Positions 1-11,808 of a stretch of 64,000 nt of DNA are shown one piece after another (the first letter of the stretch is position 1; every line of letters begins with the position of its first letter). The stretch is from Gongronella butleri (taxonomy: Eukaryota > Mucoromycota > Mucoromycetes > Mucorales > Cunninghamellaceae). The notes beneath the pieces are model-generated. The model worked only from the letters and a program-made list of their open reading frames with translations, was not told where the DNA came from and searched no databases. The position numbers were made by a program, and so were the translations under genes. The stretch spans positions 62,001-126,000 of the forward strand of contig JAIWZP010000051.1 of assembly GCA_025201375.1 (NCBI GenBank), given 5' to 3'.

Positions 1-895
1 ACCCCGCTCAAAAATAGCCGCATCAAATTCAGCGCACATTTTGCAACAAAAAAGCTTTAACCCCCAAAGCGCTACGACCACTTTTGAAAAATTCAGGGGT
101 CACACATTTCAATCTCAGAAAATGCCAAATTTGGGAAATTTCGAACTCCGAGTGATCAATGCATCCCAAACAGGTAACTCCGACAATTTGTTACTGTATT
201 TGCAGACAAAATGTCCGGTCGCCCCAACTTAAGAAAATGTCCAAAGAGTGACGCATGAACGGCGATCGACTGGGAAAAGTGCCTGCTTTGGTCAAGATTT
301 TTTTTCGCCAATTCATGTTTGAGAAATATCAAAACGGAAATTTGGATTGCACGTGCGCTGCTGAAGTGCTGATGAGTGTCTGCAGCAGGCTGCTGGCGAA
401 GTGATTGACCGATGCAAAAAGCTCAAAGCCTCAAACCCAAGCTACAGTAGCTAACGCGCTGCAAGTCATCCCAAGATTAGATGCTTTGACTCCCGCCCAT
501 ATATTTTGTGAGTAAACCTGCAATACAGATGTATTACTGTACCTACAGTACTACTACTGTAAAAATTATAAGTTGATTAGGCCGTTGTCGAGCAAATGCT
601 CATTTGAGAAATTGTCCAAAAATAAACCGTTTTTTTCTGTCAGTTTTGATCATCGGATTGTGGTGATACAGCAGCAATCAGTAGGCTCATATCATAAGCA
701 AGACAGTAACATGAAGAAATGTGAAGTATGATATTGTAGTGATGAATCAGCAGCTGCTTTTGACAAGTTACGTAAAAGCGCCGCGAAAAACCATCTTTTT
801 CTTTGTCGAGAAAATTGAGTTTAAACATGATGGATAAAGCAAATATTCAAGCATGCAAAGGTTGTTCATCGGGTGTGCAAACAATTGAAAAATGA
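1..895. repeat. Degenerate dispersed repeat, copy 1 (window edge)
   Basis: The first 300 bases closely match 36380-36690, sharing for example the words aagcgctacgaccactttt and atcaatgcatcccaaacagg. Further blocks (about 455-480 and 575-600) match 36850-36960, and 870-895 matches about 37165-37190. No reading frame of interest is present. The copy is cut by the window start. It belongs to the family seen again at about 27780-28560, 36380-38600, 39090-40300 and 47830-48620. The copies are old: many substitutions and small indels separate them. Confidence 0.65.
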
Positions 896-1694
896 CTCCT
901 TTACTGTAATACAGTACCTACTGTAGAATCAAGCACCGTTCGAGGCAAGAGCCCCGTTTTGTCCTTTCAGGTGGCGAGGACTCCTGTATTTGTACTGTAT
1001 GCACAATCATGTAGCCCATCCATGCTCTCTTTTCTTCCTAATTTCTCGGCATTTGGTGATTCAATCACTTTCATACTGTATTTTAACACCCATTACAGAC
1101 AGTTTTACAGAGATACTGTACTCCCGCACTTTGGATCACTCTCAAATGGATAGATAAAAAACAAGGGCACGGCACATGTAAAATTATTTATTATTTATAT
1201 TTCCCAGCCAAAGTCTCATTTTACCCTACAGCCTCACCTTTTTTTCGTGATCTATCATAGACATGCCATCGATTTCATATTTTCAGAGATCATGTTACTG
1301 TAGATGTATTCTTTCATCACTTACTGTAATATCTAAAAATTTCCTTGAAAATTCAGCTCTGTAGACGCGAAACTTCAATTCTCGAAACGGCCATTATAAG
1401 GGAAACCGATGCACCGTATCATCATCCCTTCTTGCGCCGAATTTGAGGCGGATCTGCTACAATAGCTCCATCTCACGCAGGGCCAAAATTGGGTGTAATT
1501 GAAGCCTTACGCTCTCAATTCACGATTTTTTTGTTCTATCGGTGTGTCTGGCGGTGCCTGGCAGTGAAACGGCCTGAGAGATCGGAATGATGCCAAGATA
1601 TCATCGTACTGTATCAAGCCGCACGATAAGCCAAAAGCGCCCATTGAAGGAGATCGACGCACAAATCTTACGATTAGGCTGATGTCAAGCTTGT

Positions 1695-1726
<32 letters not shown>

Positions 1727-2547
1727 GGAGGCACCAAAGAATGAGGCTGGACGCCTTTTTGCTCATTGGTGAGAGTCAATTTTTCAAAGAGGCCCGAGGG
1801 CAACGGAGAAAAACAGCACAGTGGCGGCCGTCTGATCAGATTTGGTGTGCATGGCGGGCCATGTGTGGCAGCGGGATTGCCCTGATTGCGTGTTACGTGT
1901 CTCTGGGCGGCGATTTGAACTTGCAGCGGGCGACGCGTCGCCAATGGCATGTCTCGGAGCGTGGATTTTGCTGGACCGATGTGCGCACAAAGTTGATCGT
2001 GTGACCCAATATGGGGAGGGGAGGGTTCTTGGTCCTTTTTTTTTTTTTTTCTGCATTGGTGATGAAAAATACAAAATCTCACGGTGGGGGTCCATTGTTG
2101 CATCTCTTTTGTGTGGTGTCTTCGTGGAGATCGATGTTCTTGAGGGGAACCTGATTTTTTTTTTTAAATTTGACTCATTTCAGGCGTGGATGATGCGATT
2201 TGGCGCGCACAAACGTTGTCATTGGTGCTTGAGTATGGTACGCAGCACCGCAAAACACGCAGAGAGACCCATTTCGCGGCGGAGCGAGCGGGTTCATGAC
2301 GTGCGATCGGGCGTTTCTTTTGTCGTTGCGTATCTAAAGTTGTGCTCCGGGTGTTGATTCACCCTTGTGCAGAACCTGATTTGGCATGGACTTGCCAGAT
2401 TTGGTGTTGGCCATCGTCCCGAAGTCGCGGGGGCCCGTCAATGGATTAAAACTCTTTTTTTTTTTCTACACACCCACGCTTTTTTTCTTTTTCTTTTTAT
2501 CTTTTTTTTTTTTTTTTTTTTACCCCCTTCCCTTTCTTTCAAGCTAC
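896..2547. other. Gene-free stretch upstream of the M28 peptidase
   Basis: No convincing coding region on either strand. It contains scattered tactgta/tacagta words (for example near 905-925, 1113, 1296 and 1322) and long T runs at about 1697-1725 and 2035-2050. Just before 2548 it carries a strongly T/C-rich leader (about 2455-2540), which is probably the promoter-proximal or 5' untranslated part of the next gene. Open frames here of up to 198 codons depend on the homopolymer runs and show no recognisable domain. Confidence 0.6.
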
Positions 2548-5280
2548 ATGGCCCCTATAGCTTTACCTATTGACGGCAGCCCGTCTGAAAAGTGGTGGCA
2601 GCGCGCGCAAAACTGGTTCAAGGCAGATAACAGCGAAGAAGAGGCGCCTTTGCTTGCCGACGCCGGCGCAGGCGACAAACGCCGTCGCTACAACGTCAAG
2701 CGACTCGTTTTTGTCTTTGTGCTGCTTCTCGCCGTCGTTGCATTTGCCGCGTTTGGTATCTGCTCGCTGCTTCGTCGCGGACGTAAGTTTTTTTTTAACG
2801 CGAGATTCGGGAGAATTGGGCGTCTTACCTTGCTTTTTTTTTTTTTTTGTTTTTGTTGTCGCGACCTCACCAGGTTACACACCGCGTCAGCCTGGCCGTC
2901 CTCTCAATGCGCAAGAGCAATTGATGCTGTCGTTCCCGTCGGCAGACCAGGTGCACGAGAATCTGCGTATTTACACGTCTGAGGCGCATTTGGCCGGCAC
3001 CGAGAGCGACCGTCGCCAGGCGGAGTGGACGCGCGAGAAGTTTGAAGAGTACGGCATTGACGCCGAGATTGCGACGTACTATCCTTTGCTCAATTATCCG
3101 ATCAATCGTCGTTTGGGCCTGATTTCCGGCCCCGAGGAGTTCCAGTATGAAGCCAGTCTGCGCGAGGACCCCGTCGAAGAAGATGAGACCAGCCACAATC
3201 CTGATGTCGTCCCTACCTTCCATGGTAAAAAGAGAAAAATGAAAAATAGCATGAATCAAGGCGCAAACAGGCTCAAATGGCGTATTTTTTTTGTGTTTGT
3301 GTGTTATTTTTAAGGCTACTCCAAGAATGGCACGGCCCAGGGTCGCGTCATTTATGCCAATTATGGCACTTTGGCTGATTTCCAATACCTGGTGGACCAA
3401 GGCGTCGAGGTCAATGGCACCATTGCTTTGGTGCGCTATGGTGGCGCCTTCCGCGGCCTCAAGGTCCGCGCCGCCGAGAAGTTTGGCTGTGTCGGCACCC
3501 TGATTGTAAGAAGCACTCCCCCACATTGTGTGGTCAAGCGGGCGCTCCGTGAATTCCAAAGGATTCCCAAATTGACCCCACCCTTTTTTTTTTTTTTTAG
3601 TTCAGCGACCCCCTGGATGATGGGCCATTGAACAAGGAAGGGTTCCCTTTTATCAACGAGCCCAAATCATACCCCGAGGGCCCATGGCGCTCCGAGAGCT
3701 CTGCGCAGCGTGGATCGGTGCAATTCCTTTCTTTGCTCGCTGGCGACCCTCTGACGCCCGGCTATGCGGCGACAAAGGACGCGCCTCGCATCAAGCGTGA
3801 GGAAAGCCCCGGCCTTGCTAGCATCCCGTCGCTGCCGCTGTCATGGCGCGACGCGCTTCCGTTGCTCAAGGCCATGCAGGGTCGCGGTGTGTCGCGTGAC
3901 CACGATTGGAAGGGCGGCCTTGATGAAGTTGATTACTTTTCGGGCCCCACCGAGGGCGAGGCCATTCTCGTCAACCACATTGACGAGAAAATCACGCCCA
4001 TCTGGAACGTCATTGGCAAGATCCAGGGCACGGACGACGATTCCGCCATCATTGTAAGCCCAAAATACGCGCTTTTTTTTTTGACGCGATTGACCCGTCT
4101 TTTTTTTTAAACAGCTTGGCAACCATCGTGATGCTTGGGTCTACGGTGCTGTCGATCCCTCCAGTGGCTCGGCTGTCTTGGTAAGCGCGTAAAAAAAAAA
4201 AAAAGAGGTGGCAATTGCTCATTTTTCCACTTTTTTTTTGATTTTCGCCATTTTTAGCTCGAGGTTGTGCGCGCTTTTGGTGAATTGCTAAAGGTCGGAT
4301 GGAAGCCGCGTCGGTCCATTATTTTCGCGTCGTGGGACGCGGAAGAATATGGCCTTGTTGGTTCGACCGAGTGGGTGGAAGACAACCGTGACTGGCTTGA
4401 TAAGCATGGTGTGGTGTACATCAACATGGACACTGCTGTGAGCGGCCCTCACTTTGGATCGAGCGCGTCGCCATCGCTGAACCAACTTGTGTACGAGGTG
4501 ACCAAGCATGTGGACGATCCACGCACCGATTGGTCCGTGTACGAGGCGTGGGCCAATGTGACGGCCGGGTCGCCGGATGCACAGCCTGTCGTTGGCAAGC
4601 TTGGCTCTGGGTCTGATTTCGTCGGCTTTTTGGACCATGTTGGCATTGCTAGCGTGGATATTCGCTTCACGGGCGACTATGGCGTGTACCACAGCAATTA
4701 TGACAGCTTCCACTGGATGGAGAAGTTTGGCGACCCCACTTTTGAATATCATGCGGCCATGGTGCGCATTGCAGGCTCGCTTTTGCTGCGCCTTGCCGAT
4801 GAACGCGTGTTGCCCTTGTACCCAATCGATTATGCCGTGGCTTTGGACGAGTACACCGCTGATATTGAGGAGTATGCTGGTGTCAAATCCTTTGGCGAGC
4901 TGCGCGATGCTGTCAAAAAGCTGTTGAAGCGCAGCGCACACTTTGAAAGCGGTCTTGGCCGCCTTGAGCAGCACCTCGCGTCCTTTGATGCTGCTGAAGA
5001 CTTGCCCGAGCAGCTGGCCGATCATGTTGCCCGCGCAAACGAGCGTCTCGCCAAGTTTGAGCGCCATTTCATCGATCCCAAGGGCATCCAATCGCGTCCC
5101 TGGTTCAAGCATGTCGTGTACGCGCCCTCGCTCTGGGAAGGCTACTCGAGCCAGACCTTTGCTGCCGTTGCTGAGGCTGTCGACGAAAAAGATCGCAAAC
5201 TTGTCGATTACACCGCCCATCGCGCCGCCAAATTCATCAAAAAGGCAGCCAAGAGTCTTCCGCGTCATCATCGCCCTTGA
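2548..5280 (+). CDS. M28 family peptidase, glutamate carboxypeptidase II / Vps70-like, type II membrane protein
   Basis: Exons 2548-2782, 2874-3224, 3315-3505, 3601-4053, 4115-4180 and 4258-5280 join in phase to 772 residues. A short cytoplasmic head carries an acidic dileucine-type motif (EEAPLL, about residues 31-36) and is followed by one membrane segment (about 52-74). The lumenal part has the protease-associated region, then the zinc site of the family: GNHRDAW (His about 414), VDPSSG (Asp about 424), WDAEEYG (Glu about 461-462), NMDTAV (Asp), YHSNYDSF (His). A C-terminal helical dimerisation-like region follows. All expected metal ligands are visible, so an active zinc aminopeptidase/carboxypeptidase is expected. 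In yeast the related Vps70 and Tre proteins act in vacuolar sorting and transporter turnover; a vacuolar or endosomal location here is inference from the dileucine motif. The start is the first ATG after the pyrimidine-rich leader. Confidence 0.9.
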
Positions 5281-5889
5281 TTCCTCTTCTCTTCCTGTAT
5301 CCAATGTATAGCTCGTGTGCTCTTTTGATCTCATTTTTGATCCCAAAATGAATTAAAACACTCGTTTTCTCTCCTCGTCTTTGCCTTTTGCTTATAATTC
5401 TTCGCGCGCCAAGAGAGTAACGGGCGCCTCCCCCCTTTTTTTTATTCAAAATGTTTCAGACTGATCTTGTGGGGCAACTTTATGCTTTTTCGTCCCCTTT
5501 TATCCCTTTCCCCCTTTTTTTATGTTGTATTGATACGCGCTACGGGCAATTGGGGAACGGCCGCGGAAAGAGCGTGGCTGGCTTATTGTTTTGCCAGGTA
5601 ACCCAACGAAGGGCACGTGAATTCATTGGCCGCGCGGGCGGGGTGGCGAGTTTTTGGTACCTGCAGGTCCATTTTATCGCTCGTGTTACACGAACGAACG
5701 AATCCCAACAGCCAACCACCATAAATACCGAAGACGACGAAAAAAAAAATGTTGCAATCAATCAGCAATGCACCGTACCAATCGCTGTTCTTCCCTTTAA
5801 AAAGCACTCGATCTCTCTCTCTCTTTTTTTTTTTTTTTGTTTTTGTTTTCCTTGTTCATTTGTCTCCCCTTCCCCAATTTTTCTGGACA
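5281..5889. other. Intergenic region between peptidase and LrgA-LrgB gene
   Basis: Short non-coding spacer. The downstream half is T/C-rich (about 5810-5880) and probably forms the leader of the gene that starts at 5890. An in-frame upstream ATG at 5749 would add a leader of mostly poly-Phe/Leu read from the T-rich tract, so it was not taken as the start. Confidence 0.5.
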
Positions 5890-7988
5890 ATGACACTCAC
5901 ATTGGCATGGCGGCAGGTGCTGTTGCATCTTTCGCGGCGGGTGGGCAAAGCATTGCGGCTGTGGCTGATCAATTTGGCCTATTTTGTGGTGATTCTGCTT
6001 TATTGCTGTGCATGGCGGCAGGTGTTGATCCGCGTTCCCGGACTTGAGAGTTTCCCGGCGAGTGTGATCGGGATGCTGTTTTTTTACCTTTGTCTCGTGC
6101 TGCTGACCAAACTCTCGCGCCCGGCAAGCGCTCGATTTTTGCGTTTATTCCAGCCACGCGCCGAATTCTGCCTCAAATACATGAACATCATGTTCCTGCC
6201 AAGCACACTCAACATCATCAACAGCAATGCCATCAGCGGCGTCGATTTCGTGAAGATTGCCTTTTTCTTTGGTGCGTGCAAAAAGAGGAAAAAGCCAAAA
6301 AAAAAAAGCGAACTAAAAATCCCCCCTTTTTTTTTCTTTCTCTAGTGATTGTCTATATTGTGTTCTTTTCGTGTACGGTGTATGTGATGCGCCTGGTGCG
6401 CTATGTGATGTATTTCGGCCATCGCACGAGCAGCGAGCAAGATACACTGCCAACGACCACGGCAATCACACTTCCTGCGGCACCACTTGGGCACGACGCA
6501 GCACCACGTGGCAACAATGACAACGATGCGCCGCCAGAGGTCATGTTCATGGACGACATCGTGGATGACGCGTCGCTGAGTGAAAACGACGCGGAAAAGG
6601 CCGTAGTGACGGCACGCACAAGTCAAACGTCAATTACAATGCACCAGCACGCGTCGGCCGCAGCATCGACCATTGGGGAAAAGCATCAGGGCGACTTTTA
6701 TGACAAATTTCGCGCGCTGGGTGATCATCCAGGCAATCAATGCGGCGGCCATGATGACGACGACGAGATTTCTTTGCGCATTGATCTGATGCTTCACCGG
6801 TGGTGGGTGGCGTGCCAGCCGTCGGTGCACACGCTGCTCCTTTGCATCATTTGCACCTTTGGCACGCTTGGGTACCTGGCGCTGCCACTTACAAGCCCCG
6901 CGTTGCCCATGTTTACCATTTTGTCGCAATTGCCGCTGACGGTGCTGATTTACGTGGCAATGATGAAGCTGCCGGCGAAATTCAGGCTTGTGATCCACCC
7001 GATCATTTCGACGACGGCCATCTGTATGGCCGTTCTACCATTTTTATACGTGATCAAGACCGGTGACTACAGTGCCAATGTCGCCAAGGCGGCCATCAGC
7101 GCCTACTACACGAATCGCATCTCGTTTTATTCCCTGATCGAGGGCACGCAGATCGGCTGGCCCGGCGCAGGCGACATTTTGTCCTCGGCCATGAATGTGG
7201 CCATTGTGTCTCTTGCGCTCACCGTCTATCAAAACAGCCCGTCCAATTGGCGCGATTGGCTCACCTTGCTCATTGCCGCCCTGCCCATGGTCTTTGTCAG
7301 CCTGCTGCTCATCCCCATGCTCGCCTATTTGATTCGTTTACCCCAAGAGGTGTGCCTAGCGCTCACAACTCGGTAAAACAAACAAAAATAGCCTGTTTTT
7401 TTATTTTTTTATTTTTTTATTTTTTTGTTCGTGATGACTCAATTCCTCTCTTTTTGTACTTGTTCCCAGGACGGTGACAACAGCAATTGGTAAAATTTTA
7501 GCACGCCACTTATCACCCTTGTACAGCACCTGATACGCCATTTTTCTTATTTTACAGGCATTGCGATCTCGCAGGTGATCCATTCCAATGTCGGCATTGT
7601 CACGTGTATCCAATGCTTCAGTGCCATCTCAGGGCCGATCATTGGTGTGCGACTATTGAAGCTGTACAAGGTGCCGCGAGGTAAAAAAAAAAAAAAAAAA
7701 AAAAAAAAATCAACATTTCTGCCCGAATTTTAAACAAATGGAACAAATGACACTTATTTTTGTGCCTCTCCCCCCCTCTCTCCCGTGACTCTTTTAGATG
7801 ATTATCTGACAACGGGCTTTGCCATGGCCCTGAGTTCACACGCACTCGGCACGTCGTATCTGTACGAGACGAATCGACCGGCAAGCAGCATCTCCAGTCT
7901 GTCGTTTATGCTGTTTGGCACACTCAGTGTCATCTTTGTGTCGGTGCCGTCCATTGCAGATATCATTCTGCGTGTCACTGGCTACTGA
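5890..7988 (+). CDS. LrgA-LrgB (CidA-CidB) fusion membrane protein, PLGG1-like
   Basis: Exons 5890-6271, 6346-7372, 7470-7489 (20 nt), 7558-7680 and 7798-7988 give 580 residues. The N-terminal part (about 1-145) is a four-helix LrgA/CidA-like block. A hydrophilic, Asp/His-rich linker of about 120 residues follows. The C-terminal part (from about 275) is an LrgB/CidB domain with the family signature LTTRTVTTAIGIAIS (about 464-480) and SSHALGTSYLYET near the end. Bacterial LrgA and LrgB are separate membrane proteins; in plants the two are fused in the plastid glycolate/glycerate transporter PLGG1. Fungi lack plastids, so the substrate is unknown; an organic-acid carrier role is inference. The alternative upstream ATG (5749) would only add a T-run-encoded tail. 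Topology and signature make the family call secure; the function is not. Confidence 0.85.
7470..7489 (+). other. 20-nt microexon of the LrgA-LrgB gene
   Basis: The LrgB signature TRTVTTAIGI is only continuous if 20 nt (7470-7489), flanked by cccag and gtaaaa, are spliced between exons 2 and 4. Exon 2 supplies the first two bases of the Arg codon and exon 4 the last two bases of the Gly codon, so phase is exact. Confidence 0.8.
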
Positions 7989-9415
7989 GCTCGCGTAAAA
8001 AAAAAGAGCGCGCAGCGCACCAGATACCCCCCTTCATCATAAAATCACATGTGGCGCGTCATTTTGGCTGCAACCTTGCATTCGCGTGCCTCCGCCCCCC
8101 CCTAAAACGCCGCATCTTGCCATTTTGCACAAATGTACAACCTGGTACTGTAAATTGACGCGCTATTACTAGTCGGCATACATAAAAAAAAATCTAAAAA
8201 TCGAATTCCAGCTTCCATTTAAAGTAAAGATCGTACCAAGATCAGCGGAATCATCGCGACAGGTGGTCAATGGGGTCAACTGGCGCGGTCGGGTTGTCTG
8301 TGTGTGGCAAGTGCGACCTGAAAAAGAAAACGGTGTCAAGGAGGCGCATTGTTTTTTTTTTTTTTTTGTACCATACCAAATGGGGCCGGCTCATCCCCAC
8401 CCCCCACCTCCATCCCTAAGAAAAATATCTTGCATGGCGTGCATAATGTATAATTGACGAATGCGCGTGCATTGGAAGGGCAAAAAGTTCAGGAGCCAGG
8501 GCACAATTGCGGCAAATGGGGGGGGGGACCGCGTTTCGGCTGATCGCCCAGCAAGCATGACATAGAGTTGCATTTCATTTCGTCATTGGTGTGACCGCAT
8601 CGGCCCAATGAACACCCCAGACTTGTCGATCAGGACGATCATGGCACCTGCGCCGCTGGTTGATTCTCCCCTTCCTTCATTCTCTCACACGCTCTAGAAG
8701 ATATGTAGTCATTTTTTGGAGCGTGAGGCTTCGATGGGATAAAATGCGTAGAGAATGGTCACTCTACATAGACGCGTGTCGTCCCAGATCAAACAATTCG
8801 CCTGACCTTGCTTCGCGCTCTGTCCAAATCTAGTCGGACGACCAAAAAAAAACAACAACCGGACAGCGCGAATGCCATGTCTTTTGTGCTGTTTGTGAAC
8901 AAGCTGTCTTGTGAAAAGACGCAGAATAAAAGCAAAATGCCAAGCAAGTTTTGCTAGAAGGCTCTTGTGAAGACGCAAAAAAAAAAAAAAAAAAAAAAAG
9001 CAGACTAGACCTAATCCGTCGAGCTTTGTCTGCAATGATGCATGAAACGGGGGCATCCGACTTTTGGCACGACAGCCCACTTTGGCAGCGAACGTTCTTT
9101 ACGATGATGTCATTGGCCTTCTTTTTGTTTCTATTGCGCGCACACAAGTGACATATTTGGGGGAGGGACTTTTTTTTGCCAATTTGGTCGCACTCCGTGG
9201 CATCGCCTGTGTGACCTGATGAGCTATAAAAGGCGGGGGGCCCGCTTCTGCCAACACGCTTTTTTTCAATCGATCCAGCGACTTTTTTTTGTGTTTTTTC
9301 TTTTCTTTTCTTTTTCTTGTCAGCCCTCCCCTATCTTTGTACACGTCGCTTTCCCAGCCCTTCGTTTGTCTTTTTTTCCTTGTTTCTTTGCTTGCCTTTG
9401 TTCTTCCCTTTTGCT
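7989..9415. other. Gene-free stretch between LrgA-LrgB gene and CK1 kinase
   Basis: No recognisable gene. It contains a G run near 8517-8527, A/T runs (8350, 8970-9000), one tactgta word (about 8145) and, from about 9250, a long T/C-rich leader that runs to the kinase ATG at 9416. A TATA-like tataaaa lies at 9225-9231, about 190 bases before that ATG. Confidence 0.5.
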
Positions 9416-11737
9416 ATGGCCAGTCCTCGTCATATTCCTTCCGCCCAAAGTGTTGGTCAAGGTCTGCGAGGCTCCATGTCACTGGAAGGATCGTCGTACG
9501 AAAGCACGCGCACTGATCTCAGTCTGGAAAGCAGCAATGTTATTATTGAAGGGCAATGGATCGTCCTCGGTCGCATAGGCGAGGGCTCGTTTGGCGAGGT
9601 GTTTGAAAGTAAAAAAACTAGGTTGCGTGCAAAAGTTCACGCTCAATTCTCATTGTTTCTCTTTCTAGTTCGCGATCTCGACACGGACAGACATTATGCA
9701 ATCAAACGCGAACGTCTAAAGGTGCGCCAGCCGCAACTTGGTCACGAAAACCTCATATACGACGCTCTTGCCGGTGGAGGTAAGACAAAAACGAGTGCCA
9801 TGAGCTGCGCAAACGCGATCGCCCCCCCCCCCGCGCTAGAATCTCACGACCTTCTTTTTTTTTTTCCGCAGTCGGCATTCCTCAGTGCCATTGGCATGGC
9901 CAATACGATGGTTTTGATTGCCTTGTCATGGATTTATTGGGCCCGAGCATCAATCAGCTGCGTGGCAGCGTCGCAGATATGTCCCTCGACATTGTTGTCG
10001 ATCTCGGCTGTCAAATGGTACAAAAAAAAAAAAATGAAACCTCCGCCCCAATTTCACGCATGAATGGACCCTGACGCGTTTTTTCTTTTTCCCAATTTTT
10101 TTTTTTTTTAGGTGTCGATCATGGAGCACGTGCACCACCGCGGCGTGCTATATCGCGACGTCAAGCCGGAGAACTTTTTGTTTGGGCCAAAGAGCTTTTT
10201 GCCCGAGGCGGAGATGGTGGAATCGATGGACGCGTCGGGCATGACGACGGTCGATTACAAAAAGCCGACGTGCAGGCAGGTGTTTGACACGCTGTGGCCG
10301 GATAAGAGCTGCATGAAGCTGTGGCTCGTTGACTTTGGACTAGCGACGTTTTGGCGCGATCCCGACACAGGCAAATTGGTGCAAAACAACAAACACATCC
10401 GGCACAAGATTGGTACGGCGCGGTACGCGTCGATCAATGTGCACCGCGGCAGGGCGCATAGCCGGCGCGACGATCTGGAGAGCATCACCTACATTGTGCT
10501 CGATTTGCTTCTGGGAACGTTGCCGTGGACGGGGATCCAGGCGAAGAACTCAAAAGCTGGATGGGAGCGCATGAAGCAGCTCAAGGTGGACACGTACATG
10601 AGCGATTTGTGTGCAGGATTGCCCGAAGGCATCCTCCAGTTTGTCGAGTACCCGAGAAGCCTGCAATTCAACGATGAGCCCGATTATACCAAGATGCGCG
10701 CTTTTCTCCAGGGTTCCTTGCCCGGCGGCCCGTATGCCCAACCCGTGCGCTCCCCCTTTGGCGGCAAAACCGTGTCAGCCGACTCGTACGCGCCAAAGGA
10801 CGATCAAAATGCTGCCATGCACATCCGCCACCCGCCCGCCACCCTTCATGCCACCTCCGGAATGGATCAACATCATATGCAACCCTTCTCCATGGACGAA
10901 GAACTCGCCCATCAGCTCAAGCACGCTGCAAATATCGTGGGCAACGACGCAATGACACACACACCCGCGTCGCCTATGCAGCCAAATTCGCAATACACAC
11001 AAAATACGGAAAAACAGCAAAAGAAGCACGAATCGTCGTCGTCGTACAAGGAACTTTTGCGACGCAACAAGCCCAAAAAGGTCGGATGGAACACGTACAA
11101 ACACGACGACGAGCCATGGAATCCGCAGGCCGATTGGATGCGCGGCGACAGCGACGCGACGTCACGATCATGGGGCGACACCCCCGCCGCCGGTCACGCC
11201 ACCACGGACGCGTCGTCCTCATGGGGCGCCGTCACGCCATGGGGCACCAAGGATGAGCAACCCGTGGAACGCGTCGAAGACGCGCCTACATGGGGCGGCG
11301 TCACCCCTTGGGGTACCCAAGATCAACCTGTGCCTCCACAAACCCAGCAACAGCAACAACAACCTCAATATTGGATTGACGTTCACGATGCGCCTAGCAG
11401 GATGACCTCGGAACCGCCGACTTGGCAACAACACGCTCCTCCTCCTCCTTCTCATCAACAACATCAATGGCAAACGCCCGTCCCACGCAATAACAATCCC
11501 AATTCCCAGCAGAAAAACAATCAACATCATCAACAACAGCATCAAAGACATAGACGCGGATCGTCGCGAGGTAGAGGCGCCGGCCGTGGCACGCGTGGCA
11601 AACAGCTACAACAGCAACATTCGCAGCAGCAGCAGCAGCATCAGCATCACCACCGCGGACGCACCAGTGCCAACCAGTGGCCAAATCAAGACGATACAGG
11701 CACCGCCCCACATCAACAACATCCACCTCGTTCCTAG
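9416..11737 (+). CDS. Casein kinase 1-family protein kinase with WG/GW-, Q/H- and RG-rich C-terminal tail
   Basis: Exons 9416-9608, 9669-9779, 9872-10017 and 10112-11737 give 691 residues. The kinase has the glycine loop GEGSFGEVFE, the lysine in YAIKRERLK, YRDVKPEN (catalytic Asp about 166), VDFGLATFW (about 223-231) and the CK1-type HKIGTARYASINVH with SRRDDLES in place of APE. About 40 extra residues lie between the catalytic loop and DFG compared with classical CK1. The tail (about 330-691) is low-complexity. It holds VGW, SWGD, SSWGAVTPWG and TWGGVTPWG (nt about 11080-11325), then Q/H-rich stretches and an RG-rich basic patch (RRGSSRGRGAGRGTRG). WG/GW repeats are the Argonaute-binding signature of GW proteins; whether this tail binds Argonaute is inference. 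The kinase looks active. The start is the ATG directly after the pyrimidine-rich leader. Confidence 0.88.
11078..11325 (+). other. WG/GW (Argonaute-hook-like) tail segment of the CK1 kinase
   Basis: In about 80 codons there are one GW and five WG dipeptides plus other Trp, all in disordered sequence rich in Ser, Thr, Asp and Pro. Two units of the form WGxVTPWGT are spaced 23 codons apart, a small internal duplication. Trp is otherwise rare in low-complexity tails, so this is a selected feature rather than codon noise. Confidence 0.6.
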
Positions 11738-11808
11738 AGAAATTGAACCGAGATGGACCAAAAAAAAAAAAAAAAAAATCAAAAATCAAAAATGATCCAG
11801 TCTGTGCT

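Noticed and set aside
1507..2357. Open frames of up to 198 codons on both strands upstream of the M28 peptidase
   Set aside because: They rely on reading through T/A homopolymers (poly-Lys or poly-Phe), overlap each other on opposite strands, and show no domain.
4288..5346. 352-codon minus-strand frame opposite the M28 peptidase
   Set aside because: Antisense shadow of a strongly supported exon with intact zinc-site motifs; its product resembles nothing.
5749..5889. Upstream ATG as the start of the LrgA-LrgB protein
   Set aside because: It would translate the T/C-rich leader into a poly-Phe/Leu stretch; other genes here also begin just after such leaders.
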